A stretch of 18,527 nucleotides of DNA from Russula earlei (GCA_025769875.1 JAGFNK010000916.1:1-18527), one strand, 5' to 3'; shown: positions 5,960 through 13,625, counted from the first letter of the stretch. Translations and numbers: made by a program. Notes: a model not told the origin generated them from the letters alone.

Positions 5960-8113
5960 TTATGGTGCTACTTCCAGCCGTATTACATCATAGCAAATAC
6001 CATTGGTTACACTGCCGGCAGGCACTGTAAGTACAATTGTATTCTCGCCGGGCTTCAGCATCGAAGCATCAAAATTAAAATCCCGTTCTACCCAGGTACC
6101 TTCTATTCCATCACGAACCATACTGGCGCCACCGCCACTGATATCATTATCCGGACCAACCTCTTTTCCATTCACTGAAATACCCAATGAGCGGGTAGCA
6201 GAGCCTGATAATCCAAAGCGCAATGTGGCTTTACCGGTTGTAGGCACACTCGCTGGCATAGTAAAGTTGATGGTCCAGGGAGTAGCCCGGCCCTGGTCAC
6301 GGCCGTCTGGTTTAAAATCCGTATCATGCGGAACATGGTAAATGTACCAATCCTTAGAAGGGTCAGACTTGCCCACAGTAAAGTTTACATCATTGGGAAA
6401 ATACTTTGCATATTCGATATACATACCCCAATGCCAATGATCATCTCCTTTATAAAATTCCTTAGCCGAACGATTAGGAGTACCTATTTGAAATATTTGT
6501 TGCCCATAGTGAATAGGGTGCCATTCAATAGTACCCAGGTCCAGTTTTTCACCTGGTGTAATGGTAACCGTGGCAGTAGCATCGTAAGCGCCCAATACAC
6601 CATCAGCTATTGCATGTAGTTGGTATGTGCCAGGGCGAACATTAGGTATGGTAAAGCTACCATCACCCGCGCCATTTACCCAAAACTCATAATGCTTGGC
6701 ATCGTTCTGCCAATTCAGCGATTGCGGTTGAAACACAAAATTGCGTGCACCCTGGGGTCTTGGAGGAACATAAGTACCCCTGTTAGCCCGTTTGCCATTG
6801 GGTAATTTTGGGCTGGCAGTATCAGTATTCCTGGCCAAAGCTATATCGCTTCTCCTCTCTGCAGGAGCAGATGGACGCGGCGCTTCCACTATAGGGAACG
6901 TATCCGTCCGTACAAGACGTGGAGGCCTTGGTGCAGCAGGCTGATCAGGGAAAGCCAGCCCTACTAATAAGTTAGAGAACTTTTGCATAGGGGTCTGCGC
7001 ATCCACCAGTTGCAGCTTTCCTTTTACGGTAGCACGTTCAGCAGCACCAGGATAATCTACCCCTTTCACCCAATGATAAGGCCAGTGAGCCTGCTCCGCT
7101 TTTGCCTGCTTTTTAGCATCTGTAAAAAGTGCCTGTGGATCATTACCCGTTGGCACATATATGAAAATAGGGCCTACTACTTTTGTCCAGGGTTCATTAG
7201 CGGCAAAAGGAAGTTCGCTACCACCGTAATGCGTACCACGCCAGTAATCTAGCAAAGTAGGGTCACCACCATCTCCATCATCCAAATGGCCTGTTAACTC
7301 AAAATGTAAAGGGCCACTGGAGAGATATTCAAAAGAAGGATTGATCAGGTAAATTCCTACCTTTTGTGTAGTAGACGACCATCCAAAAGCAGGTATCTTA
7401 AACTGATCCGCTGAATAATCGTACTTGTGTTCAGCACGCCCTTTATGCACCCCGGTAGTTAACCGGCGGGCTTCTTTCATATTCAGGTCATTCGCAAAAT
7501 CCCAGTCTTTACCGGTAGGCATAATATCATTCCGTTGCTCATCAATAGAAAGCCAGTCGAAAACAACACCGGAAAGCTTAAAACCAAAACGGGATTCACC
7601 AACACTACCGGCAGGATAAGTATCCTGGTGAGTATAGATCGCATAGGTATATACCCCATGTGCGCCACGTTCCAGGGTATAACGAATCTCGAGGTCGGCA
7701 ATCAAGCCTCCACCCTGCCCGGCAGCGGTAGGATTAGCCCCGAGAATAGACTTACCATCTGAATAGCCTTTTACAGATACTTCACCACGATCACCATTTA
7801 CACTGGCAGGATCAATAGTAATACTGGTTACTTCTCTGGCAGCCAATGCAGGGCTCTGCTCCCAGTAACCGGCATGATGCCCGGAAACATAACCCATGAG
7901 CTCAATATTGGGCGTAACAGTCTTTACTGTTTTTACAGAAACAAGATCACCTGTTCTTTTATTGATCTTTACAGTAAGATAGCCATTGGTCATTGTATAA
8001 GTAGCGCCATCATCTGTAACCGTAACGGGTGGATCAGTGGGGTTGTGTGTTGGGTTTGCCAACATAAAAGAAGAGAATACCATAAAGGCAGCAGCCAGTA
8101 GTAATTTGTACAT
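5960..8113 (-). CDS. Secreted rhamnogalacturonan lyase-like polysaccharide lyase (PL4)
   Basis: 717 residues with a Sec signal peptide (about 1-19). Domains in order: a beta-sandwich catalytic domain (about 28-385), a carboxypeptidase-like/FnIII-type domain (about 464-530, DGSFTIPNVRPGTYQLHAIADG) and a jelly-roll CBM-like domain (about 533-717, with DWYIYHVPHD and WTINFTMP). This order is that of PL4 rhamnogalacturonan endolyases, which cleave pectic rhamnogalacturonan I by beta-elimination. Catalytic Lys/His candidates lie in VHKGRAEHKYDYS (222-234) and at H275 or H295, but the exact residues cannot be fixed by eye. An unusual Pro/Arg-rich insert (about 390-460) separates the first two domains. 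There is no T9SS C-terminal sorting domain and no SusC/D pair nearby. A weak TTACTTTG box lies at 8158-8151. Confidence 0.85.
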   Translation of the reverse strand: MYKLLLAAAFMVFSSFMLANPTHNPTDPPVTVTDDGATYTMTNGYLTVKINKRTGDLVSVKTVKTVTPNIELMGYVSGHHAGYWEQSPALAAREVTSITIDPASVNGDRGEVSVKGYSDGKSILGANPTAAGQGGGLIADLEIRYTLERGAHGVYTYAIYTHQDTYPAGSVGESRFGFKLSGVVFDWLSIDEQRNDIMPTGKDWDFANDLNMKEARRLTTGVHKGRAEHKYDYSADQFKIPAFGWSSTTQKVGIYLINPSFEYLSSGPLHFELTGHLDDGDGGDPTLLDYWRGTHYGGSELPFAANEPWTKVVGPIFIYVPTGNDPQALFTDAKKQAKAEQAHWPYHWVKGVDYPGAAERATVKGKLQLVDAQTPMQKFSNLLVGLAFPDQPAAPRPPRLVRTDTFPIVEAPRPSAPAERRSDIALARNTDTASPKLPNGKRANRGTYVPPRPQGARNFVFQPQSLNWQNDAKHYEFWVNGAGDGSFTIPNVRPGTYQLHAIADGVLGAYDATATVTITPGEKLDLGTIEWHPIHYGQQIFQIGTPNRSAKEFYKGDDHWHWGMYIEYAKYFPNDVNFTVGKSDPSKDWYIYHVPHDTDFKPDGRDQGRATPWTINFTMPASVPTTGKATLRFGLSGSATRSLGISVNGKEVGPDNDISGGGASMVRDGIEGTWVERDFNFDASMLKPGENTIVLTVPAGSVTNGICYDVIRLEVAP

Positions 8114-8167
8114 ATAGCAATCGTATTTATTGATGGTTTAATACAAATGCCAAAGTAATAAGCGCTT

Positions 8168-8250
8168 CCTGATCAGGCATCCTGTGGTGTAATGTCAGAA
8201 CAGGGATTTGAGGAGATTAAGAGGATGAGAGGAGATATAAAGAGGATGAG
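8168..8250. repeat. Short palindrome and purine-rich direct repeat
   Basis: This gap between the lyase start and the phosphatase stop holds the perfect palindrome CCTGATCAGG (8168-8177) and two copies of AAGAGGATGAG (8219-8229 and 8240-8250, 21 bases apart) in an almost pure-purine tract. No gene is visible. A role is unknown; on the minus strand the tract would be pyrimidine-rich RNA downstream of the phosphatase gene. Confidence 0.5.
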
Positions 8251-8271
8251 TGGTTAGGTTTCACGCAAAGA

Positions 8272-8820
8272 TTAAGTGGTTATTATAGTGCTTTTGTTTG
8301 CATAGTATTGTTGTAGTTCTTTCAGGCGTTGTATTTGTCCCGGGCGGGGATTGATAAAGGTTCTTACTTTCTTTACAAGAGCGAACGCATCCTCATAGGT
8401 TAAGCCGGTGCTAATGAGATAAGCGATCGTCATAGTAGGTCCGCGGCCTAACCCTTGCCGGCAGTGAATATACACTTTGCCACCACTTTTAATTTCAAGA
8501 GCTACGAAGTCAATGCCTTTTAAAAGCGTATCTATGGAAGGCGGCGTATTATCTACTGTAGGTAGGTGCAGGTAATGAAAGCCTTCATATTTCGACTCTG
8601 CATACACCGGGTGCAGGCGCATATTAACAATAGCCGTAATACCCAATGCTTTCAGCTTCTGCAAGCCCAGTAAAGTATATTGACTACCCAGGAAAATATT
8701 AGCTGTTATCTGGCTGCGCTTTAAGGTGGGTATACCCGCAAAGAAGCGATAGATATTATCCCATATCTTCTGCAGGAAGATAACAACGATCGTAAACAGG
8801 CTCCTGATTTTTGTAAACAT
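8272..8820 (-). CDS. Dual-specificity-type protein/lipid phosphatase
   Basis: 182 residues. The P-loop is HCRQGLGRGPT (119-129), giving nucleophile C120 and R126 of the CX5R signature, with probable general acid D90 (PTVDNTPP). The N-terminal 30 residues (MFTKIRSLFTIVVIFLQKIWDNIYRFF) are hydrophobic to amphipathic and suggest a membrane anchor. Dual-specificity phosphatases act on phosphotyrosine/serine, and some members, such as PTPMT1, dephosphorylate phosphatidylglycerophosphate. The gene starts 2 bases after the stop of the lipid-kinase gene, so translation is probably coupled. This context makes a lipid-phosphate substrate plausible, but that is inference. Confidence 0.85.
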   Translation of the reverse strand: MFTKIRSLFTIVVIFLQKIWDNIYRFFAGIPTLKRSQITANIFLGSQYTLLGLQKLKALGITAIVNMRLHPVYAESKYEGFHYLHLPTVDNTPPSIDTLLKGIDFVALEIKSGGKVYIHCRQGLGRGPTMTIAYLISTGLTYEDAFALVKKVRTFINPRPGQIQRLKELQQYYANKSTIITT

Positions 8821-8822
8821 AA

Positions 8823-9701
8823 CTATTGATGAAAAGGTATTGTAATGGTTAATGAAGCAGGAACCACTTCTATAGTTAACCGGGTGGCTTTATCAGTACA
8901 ATCATCACACAGGTACATCTGTTCTTCCGGCAGGGTAATAGCAATTTGATGGCCGGCTTTATGATATACCACTTCTGTTTCTCTTTCTAACAGGCTGCTA
9001 CCAGCAGCCCTAATAACAGACAGCAGGTTTGCATCTTTTAGTACCAATACATCCAATAATCCATCCTGCATGCTAATACCAGGATATATCTGTATATCGC
9101 CTATACCCGCATTACCGGCATTGGTAACAGTGAGTGATACTCCTTTTATCTTTTCTATCACACCATCTACTGCTATTGTATACTCAATGGGTTCAGCATC
9201 ATATAGGGCTTTAGCCGCTGCCGCACCATATGCCAGTTGCCCGGCGATTTCTTTTAATGTGGGATTCGTTTCAATAATCATATCCGCCATCACACCCAAA
9301 TTAACACGAAGTAAAAAGGGATGCCCGTTCACTTTTCCTGTATCCACTGTTTGCAACCGAAACTGCTGATCTCTTAATAATGCTAATACGGTTTTCGTAT
9401 CCTGTGGTATACCCAGTTCTTTGACCAGCACATTAGCAGTACCACCGGGAATGATTGCTAAGGGGGTTGTAGTACCGATCAATGCAGAAGCTACTTCTGT
9501 TACCGTTCCATCTCCTCCATATACAGCTATCATATCACAATTCCCCAATTGCCTTGCAGCAATAGTAGAAGCTTTTTCTCCTTTTTGTAATTCATGCACC
9601 GACCAGGTAATATTACTATTACCAAAAACGGTATCTATGTACGCTTTCACTGGCTCGTCACCACCAGCAAAAGGATTGATAATACAATAAACATGGGTCA
9701 T
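8823..9701 (-). CDS. Diacylglycerol kinase-family lipid kinase (DagK/YegS-like)
   Basis: 292 residues of the DAGK catalytic (LCB5/YegS/BmrU) family. The nucleotide-binding motif GGDGT is at 62-66, with flanking AVYGGDGTVTEVA, and the second motif IIPGGTANVLVKELG is at 84-97. The C-terminal half forms the expected beta-rich domain. Members phosphorylate diacylglycerol, phosphatidylglycerol or sphingoid bases using ATP at the membrane; the substrate here is not determinable. It lies 47 bases after the SRPBCC gene and 2 bases before the phosphatase gene. A leader resembling TTG...TATAAT is visible just upstream but is not a good Bacteroidota promoter, so it may be read through from the ArsR promoter. 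Confidence 0.9.
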   Translation of the reverse strand: MTHVYCIINPFAGGDEPVKAYIDTVFGNSNITWSVHELQKGEKASTIAARQLGNCDMIAVYGGDGTVTEVASALIGTTTPLAIIPGGTANVLVKELGIPQDTKTVLALLRDQQFRLQTVDTGKVNGHPFLLRVNLGVMADMIIETNPTLKEIAGQLAYGAAAAKALYDAEPIEYTIAVDGVIEKIKGVSLTVTNAGNAGIGDIQIYPGISMQDGLLDVLVLKDANLLSVIRAAGSSLLERETEVVYHKAGHQIAITLPEEQMYLCDDCTDKATRLTIEVVPASLTITIPFHQ

Positions 9702-9743
9702 TGTAGCATTATAGTCAAAACACCTGCCAATTGCTGATACCGG

Positions 9744-9757
9744 GGATATTAATATCC
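9744..9757. repeat. 14-bp perfect palindrome over the SRPBCC stop codon
   Basis: GGATATTAATATCC is a perfect palindrome that includes the TAA stop (9751-9749) of the SRPBCC gene. It has no loop and no T-tract, so it is not a good terminator. It may be chance within A/T-rich DNA. Confidence 0.4.
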
Positions 9758-10213
9758 TTGCTTCCCTTTTAAGTACACAGCAAGCTTCTCTATGTTTTGC
9801 TTTAATCCCTCATCTGCTTTAAAGGTTTTCACTACCTGTATAAATTCCTCTGCTGTTTCAAAAAGCATATGCCAGTTAAGCAATGTTTGCTCGCCTTGTT
9901 CTTCGAAAGTAATGGTCGCCGTAAATTTTGGTGCTGACACGTGCTCGTACACTATCTTCTTAAAAGGGATCACCTCTTTGAATATGCTTTTGTTCTTATA
10001 GTCTGTACCATCAGGGCCATGCATTACCAGGTTCCATTCACCTCCGGGTTTCAGATCCATAGTAGTAATGGTATTCGTAAACCCATTAGGGCCCCACCAG
10101 TTAGCGATGTGCTCCGGGTGGGTCCACACTTCCCAAACCAGTTCTACCGGGGCATCCAGCAACCGGGAGATGATCAGCTCGCGATCCTGTGTGTTACTTT
10201 TTGCGTTTTGCAT
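9749..10213 (-). CDS. SRPBCC/AHSA1-family protein
   Basis: 154 residues of the START-like SRPBCC fold, AHSA1 subfamily. The N-terminal strand-helix is RELIISRLLDAPVELVWEVWTHPEHIANWWGP, followed by the conserved MDLKPGGEWNLVMHGPDGTDYKNKSIFKEV and a long C-terminal helix (about 120-150). Such proteins bind small hydrophobic ligands in a central cavity, and in bacteria they often pair with an ArsR regulator. Here its start codon lies inside the ArsR gene (20-base overlap), so the two are translated together. The ligand is unknown. Confidence 0.9.
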   Translation of the reverse strand: MQNAKSNTQDRELIISRLLDAPVELVWEVWTHPEHIANWWGPNGFTNTITTMDLKPGGEWNLVMHGPDGTDYKNKSIFKEVIPFKKIVYEHVSAPKFTATITFEEQGEQTLLNWHMLFETAEEFIQVVKTFKADEGLKQNIEKLAVYLKGKQGY

Positions 10214-10535
10214 GTCTTTCTTTTTTGAGTTTTGCTAAATAGGTTTCCAGTATATCTAACTTGCTTTCCCAATGTTGCCGGTATTGATCTATCCATGCCG
10301 ATACTTCACTAAGCTGGTCTAATTGAGCCTCACAAAATCGATCTCTCCCCTGCTGTTTAATTACTATAAGGCCACAGTCCATAAGGATCTTTACATGTAG
10401 CGATATTGCCTGCCGGCTTATATCAAACTTTTCAGCAATGGCGTTCACATTGTGCGGTTCATTGGCGATCATACTAATGATCGCTCTCCTGGTAGGGTCG
10501 GCTATTGCCTGGTATACATCTCTTCTGGCTTTCAT
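10194..10535 (-). CDS. ArsR-family winged-helix regulator
   Basis: 113 residues. The winged helix begins VYQAIADPTRRAIISMIANEPHNVNAIAEKFDISRQAISLHVKIL, with the recognition helix at SRQAISLHVKIL, and a positively charged tail follows. No cysteine cluster of the metal-sensing type is visible, which fits the ArsR/SRPBCC pair type, not a metal sensor. The ATG at 10535 is chosen; a TTG start 12 bases upstream would lie inside the operator. It almost certainly represses its own operon, since palindromes overlap its promoter. The downstream SRPBCC gene overlaps its last 20 bases. Confidence 0.9.
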   Translation of the reverse strand: MKARRDVYQAIADPTRRAIISMIANEPHNVNAIAEKFDISRQAISLHVKILMDCGLIVIKQQGRDRFCEAQLDQLSEVSAWIDQYRQHWESKLDILETYLAKLKKERHAKRKK

Positions 10536-10542
10536 ATTATTA

Positions 10543-10589
10543 TGCAAGTAAGTGCTTGCAAATATATGCGCAAGTATTTACTTGCACAA
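10543..10589 (-). promoter_or_regulatory. ArsR operon promoter with two interleaved operators
   Basis: The minus strand has TTG at 10589-10587, a 20-base spacer and TATATTTG at 10566-10559, a near-ideal Bacteroidota promoter; transcription would start near 10552, about 17 bases before the ATG. The perfect palindrome GCAAGTA-TT-TACTTGC (10570-10585) fills the spacer. A related palindrome with arms TGCAAG/CTTGCA (10543-10560) covers the -7 edge and the start site. Centres are 26 bases apart. Autorepression by the ArsR protein is the natural reading. A weaker plus-strand TTG-N18-TAATTTTA (10582-10610) overlaps and might serve the DUF1800 gene. Confidence 0.7.
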
Positions 10590-10719
10590 CAGGTAGCACA
10601 AATAATTTTACGCCAGGGAAAAGAAAGTGGAAGGAGTGTACAAACTGATTAATTAACAACGTTTTAAACTAAAGCTATTATCCAAAGTCGAACGCAGTGA
10701 ACGTCTAAATCGGTCTGCC

Positions 10720-12723
10720 ATGAAAAGAACTATGAAAACCTGCTGCATAACCATATTACTGGCTGGTTGTATCGTGATACTTACTTGCTCCCTTATAAAA
10801 CCATCCCGTTTCCCTTATAAAAAAGCAGGCCTTACTGAACGACAGGCAGCTGAGCATTTATTGGATCGCTTTACCTACGGCGCTACACCTGCTGAGGTAG
10901 ATGCAGTTGTAAAGATGGGACTGGAGAACTGGTTTCAGCAACAACTACAAGCCGACCTGCCGGATGATTCACTGGATAGGCGCTTAAGCATTTATAGCGC
11001 ACTACATCTCAGTAATACAGAAGTATGTCATATTTATCTACCCGGTTTTGCTATTCGTTCTATGGCTATTAAGGACAGCGTAATCAGTAAGGATTCCGTT
11101 GACAGGGCTGTTGATAAAAAAGCCTTCAATGAACAGGTACAGGCTTATATGGACATGAAGGGATTTAAGTCGGACCAGGACCTGTACAAACAATTCATCA
11201 ACCAAAACATTTTAAGAGCCACCTATTCCAACAATCAGCTACAGGAAGTATTAACTGACTTCTGGTTTAATCATTTTAATGTTTCTTTCTTTAAAGGGGA
11301 ATGCGCCCAATTTATCCCGGCCTATGAGCGTGATGTGATACGCCCCAACGCCTTAGGTAGTTTCGATAAATTATTGATGGCATCCGCCAAATCACCAGCC
11401 ATGTTATATTACCTGGATAATTTTACCAGTGTAGGGCCAACCCCTCCGCCACCGCCTAAAAAACCTGCCACCCCACCACCTGGTGATAGCAGCATGAATA
11501 TGATGATGATGGGTGAGGCTAGCCCTGCTACCACTAAGCCCGTACAAACCCTTACCAAGCCCCAACCTGGTTTAAATGAGAACTATGCGCGCGAGGTAAT
11601 GGAATTACATACCCTTGGTGTAGATGGCGGGTATACCCAGCAGGATGTAACACAGGCAGCCAGGGTGTTAACCGGCTGGACAGTTTACCCTATTAGCGAG
11701 GTAGCATATGGTAGCAACATGAAGGGGCTTGTAGAGAAAGTAGGTGTTAATAACCTGGCTGCAAAAGGTTATGTACGGGATAGCGATTTTCTGTTTACAC
11801 CCAACCGACATGATCATGGTGAAAAGACAGTACTGGGTCATGTATTCCCTGCCAATAAAGATGCAGCTTCCGGTTACCAGGAAGGTGTTGATCTGCTGGA
11901 AATGTTGGCACACCATCCTTCTACCGCCCAATTTATTTGTCGTAAACTGGCTGTACGTTTTGTAAGTGATAATCCGCCACAAAGCCTGATAGATAAGATG
12001 GCTAATACCTTTCTTAAATCTGAAGGAGATATCCGCCAGGTGCTCACCACAATGGTTACTGCACCGGAGTTTTGGAATAAGCAAGCAGTATCGTCAAAAA
12101 CCAAATCGCCTTTTCAGTTAGCCATTAGCGCCGTAAGAGGATTAAATGCAGATATTACAGACCCTTATCCACTCTATAACTGGATTACCCGCATGGGTGA
12201 GAAACGTTATTACTACCAGGCACCCACCGGTTTCCCGGATCGTAGCAATTATTGGATCAATACCGGTTCTTTACTTAATCGTATGGACTTTAGTTTAGCA
12301 TTAACCACCGGGCAAATACAAGGTATAAAAGTGAACCTGAATGCATCAGGTGTGGCGCCCAAAGATGCTCAATCTGCCCTGGCTGTATATAGTAAGCAGT
12401 TACTGCCCAATGCAGACCTGGAACGATTACGTACAAGGCTTATTCCCATGATCAATGACCCAGCCTTATTAACCAGTGTAAATGCCGCTTCTACCAAAGC
12501 ACCTGTACCTACACAGGATAAGCCTATTGCAGGCGCACCTGGCGATATGATGTTTATGGGTGCAGGTAATGAAGCAGCGGGCAATAAAACAGCTACCGCT
12601 CCGCCACCTACCCAGGAAGTTGCAAGAGCAACGCCCCCACCCACTAACAATAAACCCTTGCAGAATCCTTTCCCACTGGTAGTAGGCATACTCATTGGCT
12701 CGCCAGAATTTCAGTTGTATTAG
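10720..12723 (+). CDS. DUF1800 protein, exported
   Basis: 667 residues. The N-terminus (MKRTMKTCCITILLAGCIVILTC) is a signal or anchor; LLAGC at 13-17 could be a lipobox. DUF1800 hallmarks are AAEHLLDRFTYGATPAEVD (43-61), TDFWFNHFNV (179-188), NENYAREVMELHTLGV.GGYTQQDVT (286-311), FICRKLAVRFV (405-415) and GSPEFQ near the C-terminus. The function of DUF1800 is unknown; such genes often stand next to a DUF1501 gene, which is absent here. Two low-complexity Pro/Met/Thr inserts, about 238-284 (PTPPPPPKKP...MNMMMMG) and 590-648 (PGDMMFMG...APPPTQ), interrupt the fold. The gene ends at a hairpin terminator. Confidence 0.88.
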   Translation: MKRTMKTCCITILLAGCIVILTCSLIKPSRFPYKKAGLTERQAAEHLLDRFTYGATPAEVDAVVKMGLENWFQQQLQADLPDDSLDRRLSIYSALHLSNTEVCHIYLPGFAIRSMAIKDSVISKDSVDRAVDKKAFNEQVQAYMDMKGFKSDQDLYKQFINQNILRATYSNNQLQEVLTDFWFNHFNVSFFKGECAQFIPAYERDVIRPNALGSFDKLLMASAKSPAMLYYLDNFTSVGPTPPPPPKKPATPPPGDSSMNMMMMGEASPATTKPVQTLTKPQPGLNENYAREVMELHTLGVDGGYTQQDVTQAARVLTGWTVYPISEVAYGSNMKGLVEKVGVNNLAAKGYVRDSDFLFTPNRHDHGEKTVLGHVFPANKDAASGYQEGVDLLEMLAHHPSTAQFICRKLAVRFVSDNPPQSLIDKMANTFLKSEGDIRQVLTTMVTAPEFWNKQAVSSKTKSPFQLAISAVRGLNADITDPYPLYNWITRMGEKRYYYQAPTGFPDRSNYWINTGSLLNRMDFSLALTTGQIQGIKVNLNASGVAPKDAQSALAVYSKQLLPNADLERLRTRLIPMINDPALLTSVNAASTKAPVPTQDKPIAGAPGDMMFMGAGNEAAGNKTATAPPPTQEVARATPPPTNNKPLQNPFPLVVGILIGSPEFQLY

Positions 12724-12777
12724 TGGAGGTTGTACGTATACTAGAGAAATATTCATGAACATTAGTGAGAGATAAAA

Positions 12778-12814
12778 GTAAGCCCCGGCTATTAGCCAGG
12801 GCTTACTAGTTTTT
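12778..12814. terminator. Hairpin terminator after the DUF1800 gene
   Basis: Arms 12778-12791 and 12793-12806 (GTAAGCCC.GGCTA / TAGCC.GGGCTTAC) pair with one mismatch, and the plus strand continues TAGTTTTTT. It serves the plus-strand DUF1800 gene. On the minus strand it follows the hicB stop (12825) and continues with ACTTTTATC, so it may work in both directions. Confidence 0.85.
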
Positions 12815-12824
12815 TAGTGACCGC

Positions 12825-13241
12825 CTACCCCCTGGTATGTGTCACTGGTTTCTTTTTTACAGGAGCCGCCAGTTTGATGTTGATCAGTTCCTCCCCTATC
12901 TGCCGGATCACTTTTTCAATCTCTCTAACCCTATCGAGAGAGGGCAACTTCTTTCCCGATGTATACTGAAGCATAAGGCTTTTATTGATCCCTGCCCGTT
13001 GGGCAATTTCGGAGATGTTTAAAAAGTTCTTTTCTTCAAATACCCGGGTAATGTCGTACTGAACATCAAACTCAATTTCCTTCGGGTTCAAGCCGTGAAA
13101 ATCTTTCAGCAGCTTCTTCATCTTCTTTTGTAGTGCATCTTCATTGGACGCAGATTCAATAATCAAATTGTCGTCAAAGATCAGGCGTCCCCATAATTGA
13201 TCATCGGATGCACTTTCGATGATGAGGATGTGTGTTTGCAT
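12825..13241 (-). CDS. hicB: HicB-family antitoxin with C-terminal HTH
   Basis: 138 residues. The N-terminal half (about 1-60) is the partial HicB alpha/beta domain that normally holds HicA. A helix-turn-helix follows at about 73-97 (FLNISEIAQRAGINKSLMLQYTSGKKLPS), then a regulatory helix and a basic tail. The second domain matches the DNA-binding form of HicB that represses the hic operon. It is the downstream gene of the hicA-hicB pair, as usual for this order, but here the hicA frame is disrupted. Tandem palindromes upstream of hicA (13517-13572) are the likely binding sites. The gene appears intact. Confidence 0.85.
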   Translation of the reverse strand: MQTHILIIESASDDQLWGRLIFDDNLIIESASNEDALQKKMKKLLKDFHGLNPKEIEFDVQYDITRVFEEKNFLNISEIAQRAGINKSLMLQYTSGKKLPSLDRVREIEKVIRQIGEELINIKLAAPVKKKPVTHTRG

Positions 13242-13297
13242 CTTAATGGCTCTTTTTGTTTTCTCGGTTTTTAATTATTAAAGTTTTAAAAGTTTAA

Positions 13298-13327
13298 AAG
13301 CAGGGGGCTTTTCAGCCCCGCCTGCTT
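13298..13327 (-). terminator. Hairpin between hicA and hicB, possible attenuator
   Basis: On the minus strand the arms AAGCAGG (13327-13321) and CCTGCTT (13304-13298) plus inner GGGCT/AGCCC form a 12-bp stem with a 2-base bulge and a 4-base loop. TTTTAAACTTTT follows. It begins exactly at the hicA stop, so it could end or attenuate transcription before hicB. It also overlaps the C-terminal codons of the alternative hicA frame. Confidence 0.55.
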
Positions 13328-13491
13328 CAGAATTGCATTGAGTGTTTTTGGGGTATCTCGCTTTTTCCATGAACCGGAACCGTTACTTTACCCTTTTTGG
13401 TTTTGTGTACATATTGTTGGTGGCTCCCTTTCTGTTTCTTCAAAAGCCACCCATCTGCTTCAATAAGCCGGATAAGTTGTTTTGCGGTCAT
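13327..13491 (-). pseudogene. hicA: HicA-type mRNA interferase gene, frame-disrupted near its 3' end
   Basis: The frame from the ATG at 13491 gives 54 residues beginning MTAKQLIRLIEADGW, with the catalytic-His motif GSHQQY (His24) and the VTVPVHGK stretch of HicA, a small double-stranded-RNA-binding-fold toxin that cleaves mRNA. After the run CCCCAAAAA (13353-13345) the frame loses similarity and stops at 13329-13327. The -1 frame continues with codons typical of the HicA C-terminal helix as far as a stop at 13288-13286, about 68 residues in total. The shift could be inactivation, a sequencing error in the A-run, or frameshifting. Upstream promoter and operators are intact. Confidence 0.8.
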
Positions 13492-13516
13492 TAATAAATG
13501 ATTTTATCATGGGCCG

Positions 13517-13572
13517 AAGGTAATGTTTTTATTACCTTATTATAAAAGAAAAGGTAATATTTTTATTACCTT
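13517..13572. promoter_or_regulatory. Tandem palindromic operators upstream of hicA
   Basis: Two identical-arm inverted repeats AAGGTAAT-N6-ATTACCTT lie at 13517-13538 and 13551-13572, 34 bases apart. Each 8-bp arm is exact, and the spacers (GTTTTT, ATTTTT) differ by one base. They lie 26-81 bases before the hicA ATG, where HicB DNA-binding proteins act. A -7-like TACCTTTT (minus strand, 13556-13549) is embedded in one arm. Binding by HicB is inferred from position and symmetry. Confidence 0.7.
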
Positions 13573-13625
13573 GCTTCTGGTACCCGATTTCCAGGGAAGA
13601 ATCATTGTATTAATACGCATTTGTA

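Noticed and set aside
9744..9757. Palindrome as terminator between the SRPBCC and lipid kinase genes
   Set aside because: It has no loop and no T-tract and overlaps a stop codon; read-through into the next gene is more likely.
13286..13353. Programmed -1 frameshifting in hicA as the main explanation
   Set aside because: The site is not a classical slippery heptamer in the zero frame and the stem-loop lies about 17 bases downstream, farther than usual; mutation or a homopolymer error is simpler.
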